64,000 nucleotides of DNA from Streptomyces sp. AM 4-1-1 (GCF_029167625.1 NZ_CP119146.1:232356-296355), one strand, 5' to 3'; numbered from the stretch's first letter, positions 26,214 through 35,969 are shown. The notes: generated by a model not told the origin, from the letters alone. Numbers and translations: made by a program.

Positions 26214-28813
26214 GCCAGGGCTCCGTCCGCCTTGGCGAACTCCACGGCCTCGTCGTCCTCTTCGGTGGCCTGCCCGGGTGTGGTCGTGATCGCGGCGGCC
26301 GCGTTCTCGTCCGCCGGGATCAGCACCTTGATGCCCGCGATGCGCTTGCGGAGGTCGCGGTACAGGCCTTCACCGGCCCGCAGGGCGCGCTCGGTCTCGC
26401 TGACGTTGAGCGGAGAGAGGTTCTCGGTGATGACCTTGAGCATCTCGTCGTCGGTCGGGTCGAGGTCGAGGAACTCCAGGCACCGCGCGGCCAGGGCCTT
26501 GCCGCGGTGGCGGAAGACGAAAATGTGGCTGAGCAGCGCCCGGATCTTGTCGCCGATCTCGGACTTGGGGCCGATGTCGTAGGGGTCGTGGCTGCCGGCG
26601 AAGGCACCGGCGTTGTGCTTGCGGCCGTCGGCGATGAGCTCGAGCATGAGGTTGGAGCCTTCGGCGGAGGAGGTGAGCCACCAGCACTCGTCGAGAAAGA
26701 CGCCAGCGAACTCGTTTGGGTCGGCGAACGCGATCTCGCGGCAGAGAGCCGTCATCAGGTACATCAGCCGCCAGCCGAACCGCTTCTCGACCTCCAGGCT
26801 CGGGAGGCGGTGCTCGGAGAGCTCCTCCTTGGTGGGCAGGCCCAGGCGGTCGACGGCGAAGACGATGCTGTCGGAGTCGGTGATCCGCACGACCGGAAGC
26901 GTCTGGTCGAAGATGGTGCGGCCGAGGTCCTTTTTCGCCAGCGAGCGCAGCTTCCGGACGAGTTCGGAGGCGGTGGCGCGGACCGCGTTGTCGTTCGGCT
27001 CCTCCGGGTCGGGCGTGCGGGCACGGTCGGCGAGCGTGTTCATCAGCGCGTTCATGCTCGGCTTGGGCCCGAGCCGGGTGGCCTCGATCGCCTCAGCGAG
27101 GGTGATGCCCTCGATGCTCATCGAGCCGATGTCCAGGAGCGGGGTGAGGAAGGACTCGGTGTAGCGGGCGGCGCGCGGGCCGCGGAAGACGCGCAGGGGG
27201 TCCAGGCTGACGCCGGCGTTCTCGTCGACGTTGATGATTTGCGTCGTGCCGGGGCACGCGAGCGCGAACCGCGACCATTCCTGCTGTGGCGTGCGGTCGA
27301 TGACCAGGGCGCGGCCGCGGGAGTTGCGCCGGCCGGTGCGGTGCCCGGTGGTCAGGATGCTGTACATCGCGCACTTCATCGCGACGGACTTTCCGGAGCC
27401 GAGCTCGCCGACGAACGCCGCGGACGCGGAGGCGTTGACGCGGGGGCCGTGGGAGAAGTCCACGAGAACGGGGCGGACGCCGCCGCCGTTGAGCTGGAGG
27501 CCGAAGAGGCTGCCGGAGTCGTCGCCCAGTCCGGCACCGCAGAACGGCATCGACATGGCGAAGTCGCGGGCGAGAAGGTACTGGGTGTAGTCGAGCATCG
27601 GGCCCGGGGTCTTGGTACCCGGCAGCATGCCGTGGAAGAGGGCGACCTGGTCGCCGGTGGGCCTCACGAGCGTGTAGTCGTTGCCGCCGAAGTGGTTGGC
27701 CAGCGACGTCGCCTTCTCATCCGCCTCCTCCGGGGTCGTGCCCCACACGCAGGTGGCGACGGTGGCGCGGATCTCTACCTCGGTGCTGGAGGCGGTGAGC
27801 CGGTCGCGGTACTCGTCCAGGGCGAAGGACGCCTTGTCGAGCGAGGCCGGCACGCCGGAGGTCTCGCCGTCGTATTCGCCGCGCTGGTGCGCGAGCTCGC
27901 GCTGCTGGCGCCGGCTCTTCGGCTCGGCCTTCGAGCCGGCCTCGACGTTCAGCCGGACGGCCCAGTCCACGGGGAAGTTGAATTCGTCCAGCGCCGCCAG
28001 GTACTCGCTGCCGGGGAACCGGAAGGCTTCCGGCATCTCAGAGAGAACGCAGAACGCCTGGTAGGAGTCTCCGTGTTCACTGGTGGCGCGCAGGTAGCGG
28101 CGCTTGAAGGGGTTGGTGGGGCCCTTGGAGGCCCGGGTGCCGCGGCCGCCCTCGTCCAGGATCACCTGGGTGTGGGCGGTCACCGTGTGGCCGCGGCCGC
28201 GCAGGGCGCGCGGGGCGCCGTCCTCGGGCAGGAGCGGCTCGGCGAGGCCGCGGCGAGCGCTGTGCCCGTAGATCCACAGGATTTCCGCCTCGGTGGCGGG
28301 ACGCATCTTGATGCCGGAAGGCCAGCCGGCGGCCAGGCGGTTGGCCTGCTCCAGGCGCTGGCGTTCCTCAGCGAGGGATATCGGGGCGACCGGCAGGCCG
28401 AGGGCGCCCATGACCTCGACCTGGAGGGAGGAGAAGACGGCCTTGGTGCTCTGCTTGAAGTCGAGGTGGGGCAGGGGGACGGCGAGGAAGTCGACGCGGC
28501 CGGTGAGTTCGAGGTCCTGGAGCTGGTCGAGGACCTTGAGGGCCAGGTCGACGTACTCGGGGGAGGCGTCGAGGTCGACGCCGGCGGTCATGCGGGTGAC
28601 GACCGACGCGGCGTCGACGCTCGGGCACAGGCTGAGCAGGAGGGCCTCGCCCCGCAGGGACTTGAAGAGGGACTCCAGGGCGTCCAGCCGCTCGCGCTTT
28701 GTGGACTTGCTGGCGTGGGTGTAGTTCTCGGTGTCGACGCGCCACACCGCCCACACCGTGGCGGCGGTGGTCCAGATCAGGTGGCCGCTGATGTGCCGGA
28801 CGGGGAGACGCAT
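26210..28813 (-). CDS. VirB4-like secretion ATPase
   Basis: This encodes 867 residues. The P-loop GELGSGKS is at about 467-474 and the Walker B GVFLDECWW near 704. The N-terminal half (MRLPVRHISGHLIWTTAATV) is the usual long domain of actinobacterial VirB4-type proteins. It should power the type IV secretion channel during plasmid transfer. Order in the operon (TcpC-like, small membrane proteins, VirB4, VirB6) is that of Gram-positive conjugative systems. Confidence 0.92.
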   Translation of the reverse strand: MRLPVRHISGHLIWTTAATVWAVWRVDTENYTHASKSTKRERLDALESLFKSLRGEALLLSLCPSVDAASVVTRMTAGVDLDASPEYVDLALKVLDQLQDLELTGRVDFLAVPLPHLDFKQSTKAVFSSLQVEVMGALGLPVAPISLAEERQRLEQANRLAAGWPSGIKMRPATEAEILWIYGHSARRGLAEPLLPEDGAPRALRGRGHTVTAHTQVILDEGGRGTRASKGPTNPFKRRYLRATSEHGDSYQAFCVLSEMPEAFRFPGSEYLAALDEFNFPVDWAVRLNVEAGSKAEPKSRRQQRELAHQRGEYDGETSGVPASLDKASFALDEYRDRLTASSTEVEIRATVATCVWGTTPEEADEKATSLANHFGGNDYTLVRPTGDQVALFHGMLPGTKTPGPMLDYTQYLLARDFAMSMPFCGAGLGDDSGSLFGLQLNGGGVRPVLVDFSHGPRVNASASAAFVGELGSGKSVAMKCAMYSILTTGHRTGRRNSRGRALVIDRTPQQEWSRFALACPGTTQIINVDENAGVSLDPLRVFRGPRAARYTESFLTPLLDIGSMSIEGITLAEAIEATRLGPKPSMNALMNTLADRARTPDPEEPNDNAVRATASELVRKLRSLAKKDLGRTIFDQTLPVVRITDSDSIVFAVDRLGLPTKEELSEHRLPSLEVEKRFGWRLMYLMTALCREIAFADPNEFAGVFLDECWWLTSSAEGSNLMLELIADGRKHNAGAFAGSHDPYDIGPKSEIGDKIRALLSHIFVFRHRGKALAARCLEFLDLDPTDDEMLKVITENLSPLNVSETERALRAGEGLYRDLRKRIAGIKVLIPADENAAAAITTTPGQATEEDDEAVEFAKADGALA

Positions 28814-28855
28814 GGGGTTCTTCCTTCTGTGCGGGTGGTGGGACGAGGCGGTTGA

Positions 28856-29419
28856 TCAGTGCTCGTCGAGGGAGGCGAGGAGGGCCTGCAGCCCGGTCTT
28901 CGGCTCTGTCCGGCCCGCCGTGGCTGCAGCTGGTACCGGGACCGGGCGGGCATTTCGCCTGGCTGCGGGAGCGGGCTGCGGGACAGGTTTCGTGGCGGCC
29001 GCCGGGGCGGGCCGCTCGGCGGACCGGACGCGCACCGTGCAGGTGGCGGTGGCCAGTCGCGGTCGAGCGGCCCGCTGCGGCTTGCCGGCCAGGCGCCCCT
29101 GGGCCGGAGTGGAGGAGTAGATGAGCAGGCTGCGCACGGCGCGGGCCGGGTCCCGGCCGTCGAGCCGCGCGTACCGCAGCACCCAGGCCAGACCCCACGG
29201 GATCAGTGCCATGAGGATGAAGTTCATGGCGCCGAAGTGGGCCCACAGGTCCCTGGTCGTGACGAGGAGCCCGAAGCTGATCACCATCGTCATGACCTGG
29301 GTGATCGTGTAGGGCCCTCCCGGGAGCCGACCGGCTCCCGGGAGCTTGCCAATGACGAGCGGGTGCCGACGGGCTCGCGTGTACGAGTGCCCGACCAGCT
29401 CCTCCTCCGAGGCGCTCAC
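28856..29419 (-). CDS. PrgI/VirB3-like membrane protein
   Basis: This encodes 187 residues from a GTG that overlaps the previous stop. Two membrane helices at about 38-85 (TITQVMTMVISFGLLVTT and NFILMALIPWGLAWVL) follow a short N-terminus, and a Pro/Arg/Ala-rich tail of 90 residues ends it. Size, two helices and position right before VirB4 fit the PrgI/VirB3 role. Confidence 0.72.
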   Translation of the reverse strand: MSASEEELVGHSYTRARRHPLVIGKLPGAGRLPGGPYTITQVMTMVISFGLLVTTRDLWAHFGAMNFILMALIPWGLAWVLRYARLDGRDPARAVRSLLIYSSTPAQGRLAGKPQRAARPRLATATCTVRVRSAERPAPAAATKPVPQPAPAARRNARPVPVPAAATAGRTEPKTGLQALLASLDEH

Positions 29420-29760
29420 GCGACCCGCCGGCCCTCACCCGCCAGCGCGGGTGCGCCGCCGGTGATGTCGACGACGGAGGCCGAGCCCGCGGTGTCGTTG
29501 ATCTCCGAGCCGACCTTGGTCTGCAGGACGTTGAGGTTGCTGATGCCCCACAGCACGAGGGCGGCCAGGACAAAGGCCACGAGGGTGCCGACGAAAGAGC
29601 GGGTCTTCCACCAGGCCATCAGCACGGCGATGATCGCCATGAGCGCGGCCACGGTGAGAACCAGCGCGCGAACCTGGCCCGTCTTGGTGTTGGCCCAGTC
29701 GAGGACGTCGCCGGCAAGGACGACGTGGTCCGGGTTGGCTGCTGCTGCCAGGGTGTGCAT
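29416..29760 (-). CDS. Small transfer membrane protein
   Basis: This encodes 114 residues with two or three membrane helices (VRALVLTVAALMAIIAVLMA and FVGTLVAFVLAALVLWGI) and a short exported tail. Position between the TcpC-like and PrgI-like genes suggests a VirB2-like or channel subunit, but the sequence is too short to be sure. Confidence 0.7.
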   Translation of the reverse strand: MHTLAAAANPDHVVLAGDVLDWANTKTGQVRALVLTVAALMAIIAVLMAWWKTRSFVGTLVAFVLAALVLWGISNLNVLQTKVGSEINDTAGSASVVDITGGAPALAGEGRRVA

Positions 29761-29777
29761 GAACGTTTCCTCTTTCT

Positions 29778-30896
29778 TCAGGAGTTCGACGGCGAGGGAG
29801 TTGCCGCAGCTGCGTCGGGGCTAGGGGTGGTGGTGTGCGGCGCCGCCGAGGGCGGGCTGCTCGCGCGGATCGCCGGGGCGTCGTCGACGGACGCGACCTC
29901 CCAGCGGCCGGCGCGGGACTTGAGGGTGAGCGCGTAGCTCAGCGAGACCGGGCTGCCGGCCTGGTCCGTGGCATCGACCTGGACCAGCTGGTGCAGCACC
30001 GTGCCGTCGGCCGGCACCTTCTGCTGGCCGGAACCGGACGAGTCGTCCTGGACGCCGGTGACCTTCACCGCGGCGTACGGCGCAGGGCTGATCGGCTGGA
30101 GCCGCGTACCGGGCGAGGTGTACCGGTCGAGCTCGGTCGTACCGGTGAGGTAGGCGGCCAGGAACCCGCGAGAGGTCTCGACCGACGGGTCTGCACTGCT
30201 CGAGCCGCGGTCGGTCTCGTACGCCAGGCCGCCCGGCTTGAGCGCGGTGGGCGCGGCCACCTGCGACGGCAGCGACGTCGCTGCGTAGCCGGCGGTGGCG
30301 CCCGGCTCGGTGCCGCCGGCACCAGCCGGGCCGGTGGCCTGGATCCCGACGCGGAAGTACTGGATGCCCAGCCGCTTGGACATGCCCTTGTCGTCGTGGG
30401 CGGTGACGTCCGCGGCGACGGTGATGGACCAGTAGCCGGGCTGAACCTCGCGGGACGCGATCACAGTGGACTGCGTGGCCGTACGGGTCCCGGGCTTGAC
30501 CGCGAGCGCGACGGAGCCGGAGTAGTACGGTGCCAGGTCCCGCTCGGTGCCCTGGCCGGCCTGCAGATAGGCGGCGACGAACAGCTCGGCGAAGCCGGCC
30601 GGCCCGACCGGTGATGCCGGCGACGCCGCGGCGACCGGCTTGGCCGCGCCCTGGGCGGGAGCGGACGAGGAGAGGAACGCGAGTGCGCCGAGGACCGGGC
30701 CGGAGACAACGAGCACCCAGACACCGGCACGGACCAGCCGGGAGAGGCCAGCCATCTGGGCCGTGCTCGTCTTCCACCCGGTCTCATCCGGCTCGTCCGC
30801 CGACGTCTCCCGGAGCTCCTCGACCTCGTCGTCCCAGGCTTCCGCCTCGACGAGCTGCTTCTTGGCCGCCGTGCGCGGCCGACGCTGCCGCTTCAC
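29778..30896 (-). CDS. TcpC/VirB8-like conjugal transfer protein
   Basis: This encodes 372 residues from a GTG inside the stop of the preceding gene (TCGTGA). The N-terminal 60 residues are basic then acidic and cytoplasmic. A membrane segment follows (VRAGVWVLVVSGPVLGALAF). The exported part carries two NTF2-like domains: FAELFVAAYLQAGQGTERDL to about 240, and RGFLAAYLTGTTELDRYTSP to about 345. That is the TcpC plan. It would be a scaffold of the transfer channel. Confidence 0.82.
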   Translation of the reverse strand: MKRQRRPRTAAKKQLVEAEAWDDEVEELRETSADEPDETGWKTSTAQMAGLSRLVRAGVWVLVVSGPVLGALAFLSSSAPAQGAAKPVAAASPASPVGPAGFAELFVAAYLQAGQGTERDLAPYYSGSVALAVKPGTRTATQSTVIASREVQPGYWSITVAADVTAHDDKGMSKRLGIQYFRVGIQATGPAGAGGTEPGATAGYAATSLPSQVAAPTALKPGGLAYETDRGSSSADPSVETSRGFLAAYLTGTTELDRYTSPGTRLQPISPAPYAAVKVTGVQDDSSGSGQQKVPADGTVLHQLVQVDATDQAGSPVSLSYALTLKSRAGRWEVASVDDAPAIRASSPPSAAPHTTTPSPDAAAATPSPSNS

Positions 30897-31168
30897 GACG
30901 CCGTCCGCAGGGCCTGGACGGTCAGGACCGTTGAGATGCGCTCCTTGAGCTGGTCCGGCGTGCGTTGCAGCAGCACGTCCCACGACGCCAGAGATGCCTC
31001 CGACTCCCTGTCGAGGAAGGCACGCATCTGCTCATGCAGGTCACGGTCCATCGGCCGGCTCACCAGAGCAGCGGCGATCTTGGTCAGTTCGCGCGAAGCA
31101 CGGGCCACACGGGCCTCGTCGGCGTCGAGCAGCTGTCGGCCGGTGCTGGCCGGGGACATCGTGGTCAC
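30893..31168 (-). CDS. Small helical protein, first gene of the transfer operon
   Basis: This encodes 91 residues, nearly all helix (ARVARASRELTKIAAALVSR, EQMRAFLDRESEASLASWDV). No membrane segment or known motif is seen. It starts 70 bases after control element C and is coupled to the TcpC-like gene. Unknown function. Confidence 0.65.
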   Translation of the reverse strand: MTTMSPASTGRQLLDADEARVARASRELTKIAAALVSRPMDRDLHEQMRAFLDRESEASLASWDVLLQRTPDQLKERISTVLTVQALRTAS

Positions 31169-31239
31169 GTCGGTTCTCCCGGAGTCGAAAGGGTGGGGCG
31201 GGGCGTTCAGGTGGGGCTGGACCGATCTGGCGGCCCTCT

Positions 31240-31279
31240 CGCCTGCTACAGGTGTTGAGGAAGCGCGCGGTGTGACAGT
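31240..31279 (-). promoter_or_regulatory. Transfer control element, copy C
   Basis: On the minus strand: TGTCACAC, 14 bases, ACACCTGTAGCAGGCG, one base different from copies A and B in the right arm. It heads the eight-gene segment from 31168 to 21569. Confidence 0.75.
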
Positions 31280-31339
31280 CAGGCCGAGGTTTTTTCGAGC
31301 AACTTCTGCGGCGCCCGATCCGAGGGGCGCCGGCGGCTC

Positions 31340-32293
31340 TCAGGCCGCAGCGCGGTACTGCGCGAGGTCCGACTTCGCGCGCAGTGTGCGAACGGCACGG
31401 CTGGCGTGCTGCCGCAGCAGGTCTCCCTCGTGGCCCATGGACCGGGTGGTCATGTGCCGCTGGTCGGGGCGCTGCGAGGTGGACAGGTAGTACCGGGCGA
31501 TGCGCTGAGCCTCGAACTCCTTGAGCGCTCCGACCTCGACGGCCCACAGCAGCAGGTCGAGGACCTCCGTCCGCGTCTCGTGACGCGACAGGGCTGGCTC
31601 GTTGACGTCGACGAGCTCCATCTGGGCGGCCCGCACCAGCAGGTCGGCGAGCTCGACCGTGCGGTGCGGGGTGTCGGGGTCTTCGCTGGAGACGACGTGC
31701 GCGTATCGGGCGTGGCACTCGGCTTCGGCCAGGGGCGCGACGCCGGCGGCGAACTCCTGGACGTCCTCCACGTCGTCGAGGCAGGCGGCCAGAGTGCGGC
31801 GGGTGAGCTGCAGGGTGTCGAGCGCGAGGTTGTTGAAGATCCGCCGCGGCCGCCGGTCGAGCGGGTAGGTGCGGACGACCTCGAATGCCGCGCCCAGCAC
31901 CGTCGCGCACACGTCGTCCCACGGCAGGCCGTAGGACCTCCGCTGCGTCTTCGCCATCAAGACTGCCTTGGGCAGCAGGACTCGCACGGCCACCCGCCAT
32001 GCGAGGTGGGCGTCGAAGCCGATCCCGCCGGCTCGCTCGACCAGCAGGTGCATCACGCGGTCGTGGCCGTCCAGGTCCCCGCAGCGGTGGTAGGCGGAGA
32101 TCTTGTCGACCACGTCTTGAGGACCGGCCGCTCCGGCAAGGTCCGGGTGCTCCTCGGCCCACGCCGTCACGCGGTCGGCCGCCCGGAGGTCGCGGCAGAG
32201 CGCGACCCAGTCGCGGTTCATCACGGTGAGCGTGTCGTAGCGGGTTGTGGACTCGGAGGAGTCGAGTGCCGGGGTGTGCTGGGTGGTGGCCAC
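31340..32293 (-). CDS. Divergent sigma-factor-like protein
   Basis: This encodes 317 residues from a GTG preceded by AAAGGA; a longer open frame upstream runs into the repeat array and is not coding. Residues about 90-190 (YGLPWDDVCATVLGAAFEVV then TYPLDRRPRRIFNNLALDTL) resemble sigma region 2 and its DNA-melting segment. The last 80 residues (LLLWAVEVGALKEFEAQRIA, then SMGHEGDLLRQHASRAVRTL) look like a region 4 helix-turn-helix. The match is by pattern and moderate. It lies right upstream of element C, so it may direct transcription of the transfer genes. Confidence 0.6.
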   Translation of the reverse strand: MATTQHTPALDSSESTTRYDTLTVMNRDWVALCRDLRAADRVTAWAEEHPDLAGAAGPQDVVDKISAYHRCGDLDGHDRVMHLLVERAGGIGFDAHLAWRVAVRVLLPKAVLMAKTQRRSYGLPWDDVCATVLGAAFEVVRTYPLDRRPRRIFNNLALDTLQLTRRTLAACLDDVEDVQEFAAGVAPLAEAECHARYAHVVSSEDPDTPHRTVELADLLVRAAQMELVDVNEPALSRHETRTEVLDLLLWAVEVGALKEFEAQRIARYYLSTSQRPDQRHMTTRSMGHEGDLLRQHASRAVRTLRAKSDLAQYRAAA

Positions 32294-32350
32294 GTCCGTG
32301 TCCGTCCTTTCGCGCCATCTGGTCTCGATGGCGCTCACACTCCCGACACC

Positions 32351-34270
32351 CCCCTTGACCGCGGTCTGACCGCTCTCGCGGCGCGACGAGGTCAAGGGGA
32401 AACATGCCTCGGCACCTGGGTGGCCCGGGTGGGCAAGGGGGGCCGTGGTCAAGGGGTGGGCGGAGTGGTCAAGGGGGCGGTGCCCACCGGGTGGGGGCCA
32501 CTGGCAGTGGAGGGACTTCGGGGTCGACGCCGGCTCACCCACTGGATCGGGTGGAGCCCACCGAGTGGATGGATCGCGGCCTCGTTGAAGGGCTGCGTAC
32601 ATCCGCCCACCGGCCACCTACTGGACTCGGCGCTCCCACCCATCGCCGCCGCGATGGACGCCATCGCCAATTCGGGTCGAGACCCGCGGGCTGCCATCAC
32701 ATCTGGACGTCGTTCTGTACCGCTCCGGTGCGCGCTGGGAGGGGCACTGCCCGGCCTCATTGGACCGGCCCCCGGTGCCGGTGAAGTGCGCCAGCCTCCG
32801 CGGCGGCGGGGGCGGAAGCGCCCGTGCCATTTCCCCTTGACCTGGGTCGAGGTCAAGGGGAAATGGCAGTTGCCCAGGCCATGGTCAAGGGGTGGAAGAG
32901 AGCCCGGTCAAGGGGTGGGCAGGGCAGGAAGGGCGTCACCAGAAGCCGCCCGCCGGGAGGCGGCACGTGCCGCCTCCCGAAGGCCCGGCCCGCTCCGATA
33001 CCTGGGTGGGCAAGGGGCCGTGGTCACAGGGTGGGCGGAGTGGTCAAGGGGGTGTCTGCAGGGGGAGGTGGTTGGGGGTGGGCTCCGCTCCGATCGGAGT
33101 GGGGTGAAGGCCACCGGCAGTGGATGGAGCCCTCGAGTCGATAGACCGCTCGTCGCGACGCTTGCGTACGACCACGCGCTGGCCACCCCTCGGCCCGCCC
33201 ACCCATCCACCCGTCCCACGCGATGGACGCCATCGAAAGCTCTGGCTGGACCTGCCGAGCGCCGTCGCCTTCGCGGTGATCCGCGCGCGCCGGGGCCGAC
33301 AGCCGAGACCCCTTGCCGGCCAGGGTGATCATCCGCAGGTTGGCCCCATCAGACCACCTCGGGCGTCGATGAGTGCGCCGGGCTTCATCCTCTTACGAGG
33401 AGGGGCCCGCACGCGTTTCCCCCTTGACCTGAGGTGGGGTCAAGGGGGAAACGCGTGCGGGCCGGTCGGCGATCAAGGGAGGAAAGGGGGCCGGTCAAGG
33501 GGTGGCGAGCTGCTCGGTGAACCTGGTCAAGGGGGCCAGAGAGAGCAGAGGGGCGTCGTCAGAAGACGTTTGCCGGGGCCGTCTCGGTGAGCGTGACACG
33601 CTCTGCTTCACCTTCCACCGACACTTCGGGCTGACGCCGCCTTCCGCCTTGGCCTCGGGGATCGAGTGGAGTCCACTGCGTGGGTGGGCCATGGCCACTG
33701 TGGCACCCACCGGCGTTGCATGGGTCGGTGGGCCACATCCGGTGGCGTGGGCGGACTCCATCGGGTGGGCATCAGGGTGTTGCCGAGGTCCGGATGGAGC
33801 CCACCCGGTGGGTGGACTTCGACGCCGGCTGCCCGCTCCGTCCACTGGATTGGATGGAGCACATCGAGTGGGTGGACCAGGACCCATCGCGGGGCGTTCG
33901 GGCCCATCCACGCGCAGGCCCCCCGTGCGCCGGCCGTCCACACCGCGATGGACGCCATCGCGAGGTCGGGCTGAAGACCCGGACCGCCATCACCCCTGCA
34001 CGGCGTACCGCCCGCACCGGTGTGCGCGCCCAGGGGAAGCCTGTCCGTCCCGTTGCTCGTCCGTTGGTGGCTGGCTCGTGTCGAATTGGCTGCCGCTGGC
34101 GTCAGTGGAGCGCCCCAGCCGCATCAGTTTCTGGACGGTGAGTGGCCGCCGGGTTTCCCCTTGACCTGGGCCGAGGTCAAGGGGAAATGAGGAGGGCCAC
34201 GGCCCGCGGTCAAGGGGGGAGGCAGAGCCGGTCAAGGGGTGGGGAGCTCGCGCGGTGAACCTGGTCAAGG
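32351..34270. repeat. Array of GGTCAAGGGG sites in four long imperfect units
   Basis: At least 17 exact GGTCAAGGGG sites occur in 1.9 kb. Eight form four inverted pairs: 32351-32399 (10-bp arms), 32825-32868 (19-bp arms), 33404-33463 (26-bp arms) and 34154-34187 (14-bp arms), all perfect. Single direct copies, at least two per unit, follow each pair. Three units also carry the palindrome CGATGGACGCCATCG (32652, 33220 and 33946), and GGTGGAGCCCACC-type inverted repeats recur. No frame across it is convincing, so the 2.1-kb gap 32294-34432 is non-coding. It could be a centromere, transfer origin or replication origin. Confidence 0.85.
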
Positions 34271-34432
34271 AGGGAGAGAAGCGCGAGGGCACCCCCGGGC
34301 GGGCGGGATGCTGCCGCTTCTCCACGATCCCCTCTGGGCTTCGGGCAGATGCCGTCTCTCGCCTTGTCCGCTGGTTCCCATCGGTGGCACCACCGGTGCG
34401 CTGGGACCCGGGGGCATCGAGTGGAGTCCACT

Positions 34433-35440
34433 GAGCTGCCGCCAACTTGAAGTCGCAGGTCAAAGGGCTGGTGTGACCGGCTCTCGGGGTGCTCATGCTG
34501 GTCGTGGGCGGCTGTCTGCGGAGTAGATCGTTTGTCAGCGGTTGACTTCGAGGTTCGTCAGAACGAGCAGGGCGCGCAGGAGGCGGGTCGCTTGGGCGGG
34601 GTCGGTGCGGAGCTTGGTGAGGATCCGCCAGTTTTTGAGGTGGGCGAAGCCGTGCTCGACCGGTGCGCGTCCGATGGCGAGGACACGGTTGGCGATCTTC
34701 TCGCCGGGGGTGAGCTTGTGAGTGCGGCTGGCGTGGAAGCCGGTGACGATCACGGGATCGAGTAAGTCGTTGTCCGGGCCGCGGAAGCCGAGGTCCGCCA
34801 GGGCCCCGAGGCCGACGGCGCGCAGATGGGCCAGAATGTGGTCGTGGCGAGCGGCGGTGTTGTCGTGGGTGCGGCCGGGCCGGGCGGCGGATATCCAGAT
34901 CAGGCGGCCCTTCTCGTCGGTCAGGGCGAGGAAGTGCAAGCCATGGCTGCGGTGCTTGCCGGAGTAGTTGCGCCGGTCGGCCTTCCCGGTGCGGCGCTGG
35001 GTGTGGATGGGGGTGCCGTCGATCAGGACCACCTCCCCGCCCTGCCGGGCGACCTTCTTCAGGGCGCGGTCCAGGCGCGGGGCCTGCGCGGCGAGCAGGG
35101 CGATCAGCTCGTCGCGCCAGCGGCGGACGGTGGACTCGGACACGTCGTTGCCGCCAGCCATGTCGGCCAGGTGCTGGTCGTGGCGCAGCACGGCCAGGAC
35201 GATCACCGCGATTCGTCCGGGCGGCAAGATCCGCCATCGTGACCGGATCACTTTCAGGTGACGCCGCAGCAGATCGGCGAGGTGGTTGACGGTGCGCGTG
35301 GACAACGGCAGACGGCACCGGTAGACAAGCGGGAGGGTGTCCTCTGTGCGCTCTTTGGTATTCGTCACACAGTTCCAACGGCCGCCGGGGGCACCCCGGT
35401 TACGCCCGCGCCGGTCCACTCCGAGTAGTGGCTTTCCTGA
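34433..35440. mobile_element. IS5-family insertion sequence (left boundary clear, right uncertain)
   Basis: The end GAGCTGCCGCCAACTTGAAG begins at 34433, about 100 bases from the transposase stop. The opposite end near 35369-35440 shows no matching repeat. An inverted, diverged copy of the 34433 end occurs at 36560-36665. Confidence 0.6.
34535..35368 (-). CDS. IS5-family transposase
   Basis: This encodes 277 residues from the GTG of VTNTKERTEDTLPLVYRCRL. The core has a helix-turn-helix (GNDVSESTVRRWRDELIALL), then EVVLIDGTPIHTQRR with the first Asp, ALADLGFRGPDND with the second, and a C-terminal RAPVEHGFAHLKNWRIL with the Glu. The reading frame looks complete, so the enzyme may be active. 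Confidence 0.88.
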   Translation of the reverse strand: MTNTKERTEDTLPLVYRCRLPLSTRTVNHLADLLRRHLKVIRSRWRILPPGRIAVIVLAVLRHDQHLADMAGGNDVSESTVRRWRDELIALLAAQAPRLDRALKKVARQGGEVVLIDGTPIHTQRRTGKADRRNYSGKHRSHGLHFLALTDEKGRLIWISAARPGRTHDNTAARHDHILAHLRAVGLGALADLGFRGPDNDLLDPVIVTGFHASRTHKLTPGEKIANRVLAIGRAPVEHGFAHLKNWRILTKLRTDPAQATRLLRALLVLTNLEVNR

Positions 35441-35896
35441 TCACAGGCGGGTGGTGAACCGGCCGTCGGGCAGCTTGCGGAGCCAGCCGCGATCGACGAG
35501 TCTGATCAGCTTGCTGCGTAGTGGTTCGAGTTTGGCCTTCACGCTGGTGTCCACCCCCACCATCTCGCCGACCTCGCGGGCCATGACCGGTCCGGCGGCC
35601 TGCCGCACGGCGGCGAGGATGCGCTGATAGTCCCTCGGCAGCGAGTCCTCCTCCACGCCCGATTCACGGTGCGGAATCAGCATCACCGCCCGGCCGCCCA
35701 CCTGCCCGGGCACCGGACCGGTGGAGGCGCGTTCCTCGGCGAGCTGCCCGGTCATCCGTTCAAGGACGCGCTCGGCGACTGCGAGTTCGTCCCGCTCAGC
35801 TCGCACTTCCGCCAGCTGTTTGGCCAGCTGCTCTTCGAGTTCGTCCAGTTCCGCGCGCCGCGCGGTGATCCGTTCCAGCAGTTCGGGATCCAGCAT
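35441..35896 (-). CDS. Coiled-coil plus winged-helix protein next to the IS
   Basis: This encodes 151 residues. Residues 5-60 form a charged coiled coil (RRAELDELEEQLAKQLAEVR). Residues 85-150 look like a winged helix (YQRILAAVRQAAGPVMAREV, then RLVDRGWLRKLPDGRFTTRL). Proteins of this form are common beside insertion sequences in Streptomyces. It may be a passenger of the element. Function unknown. Confidence 0.75.
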   Translation of the reverse strand: MLDPELLERITARRAELDELEEQLAKQLAEVRAERDELAVAERVLERMTGQLAEERASTGPVPGQVGGRAVMLIPHRESGVEEDSLPRDYQRILAAVRQAAGPVMAREVGEMVGVDTSVKAKLEPLRSKLIRLVDRGWLRKLPDGRFTTRL

Positions 35897-35969
35897 GCAC
35901 CGGATCGTAGAGGGGCACCCGACCCCAGCAGGCAGGAATTGGTTGTCCGGGGAGTGTCGGGTGGCTCGA

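Noticed and set aside
31406..33328. 640-codon plus-strand frame through the sigma-like gene and the repeat array
   Set aside because: It is antisense to a coding gene and then reads through repeats; no ribosome site or protein character.
33404..33463. The 26-bp inverted repeat as a terminator
   Set aside because: It is part of the GGTCAAGGGG array, has no gene ending next to it and no T-run.
33502..34164. 220-codon frame inside the repeat array
   Set aside because: It consists of translated repeats (WVGGP, HPVG) that change with each unit, not a conserved protein.
32351..34270. CRISPR array
   Set aside because: Repeats are irregularly spaced, occur in both orientations and have no uniform spacers; no cas genes are present.
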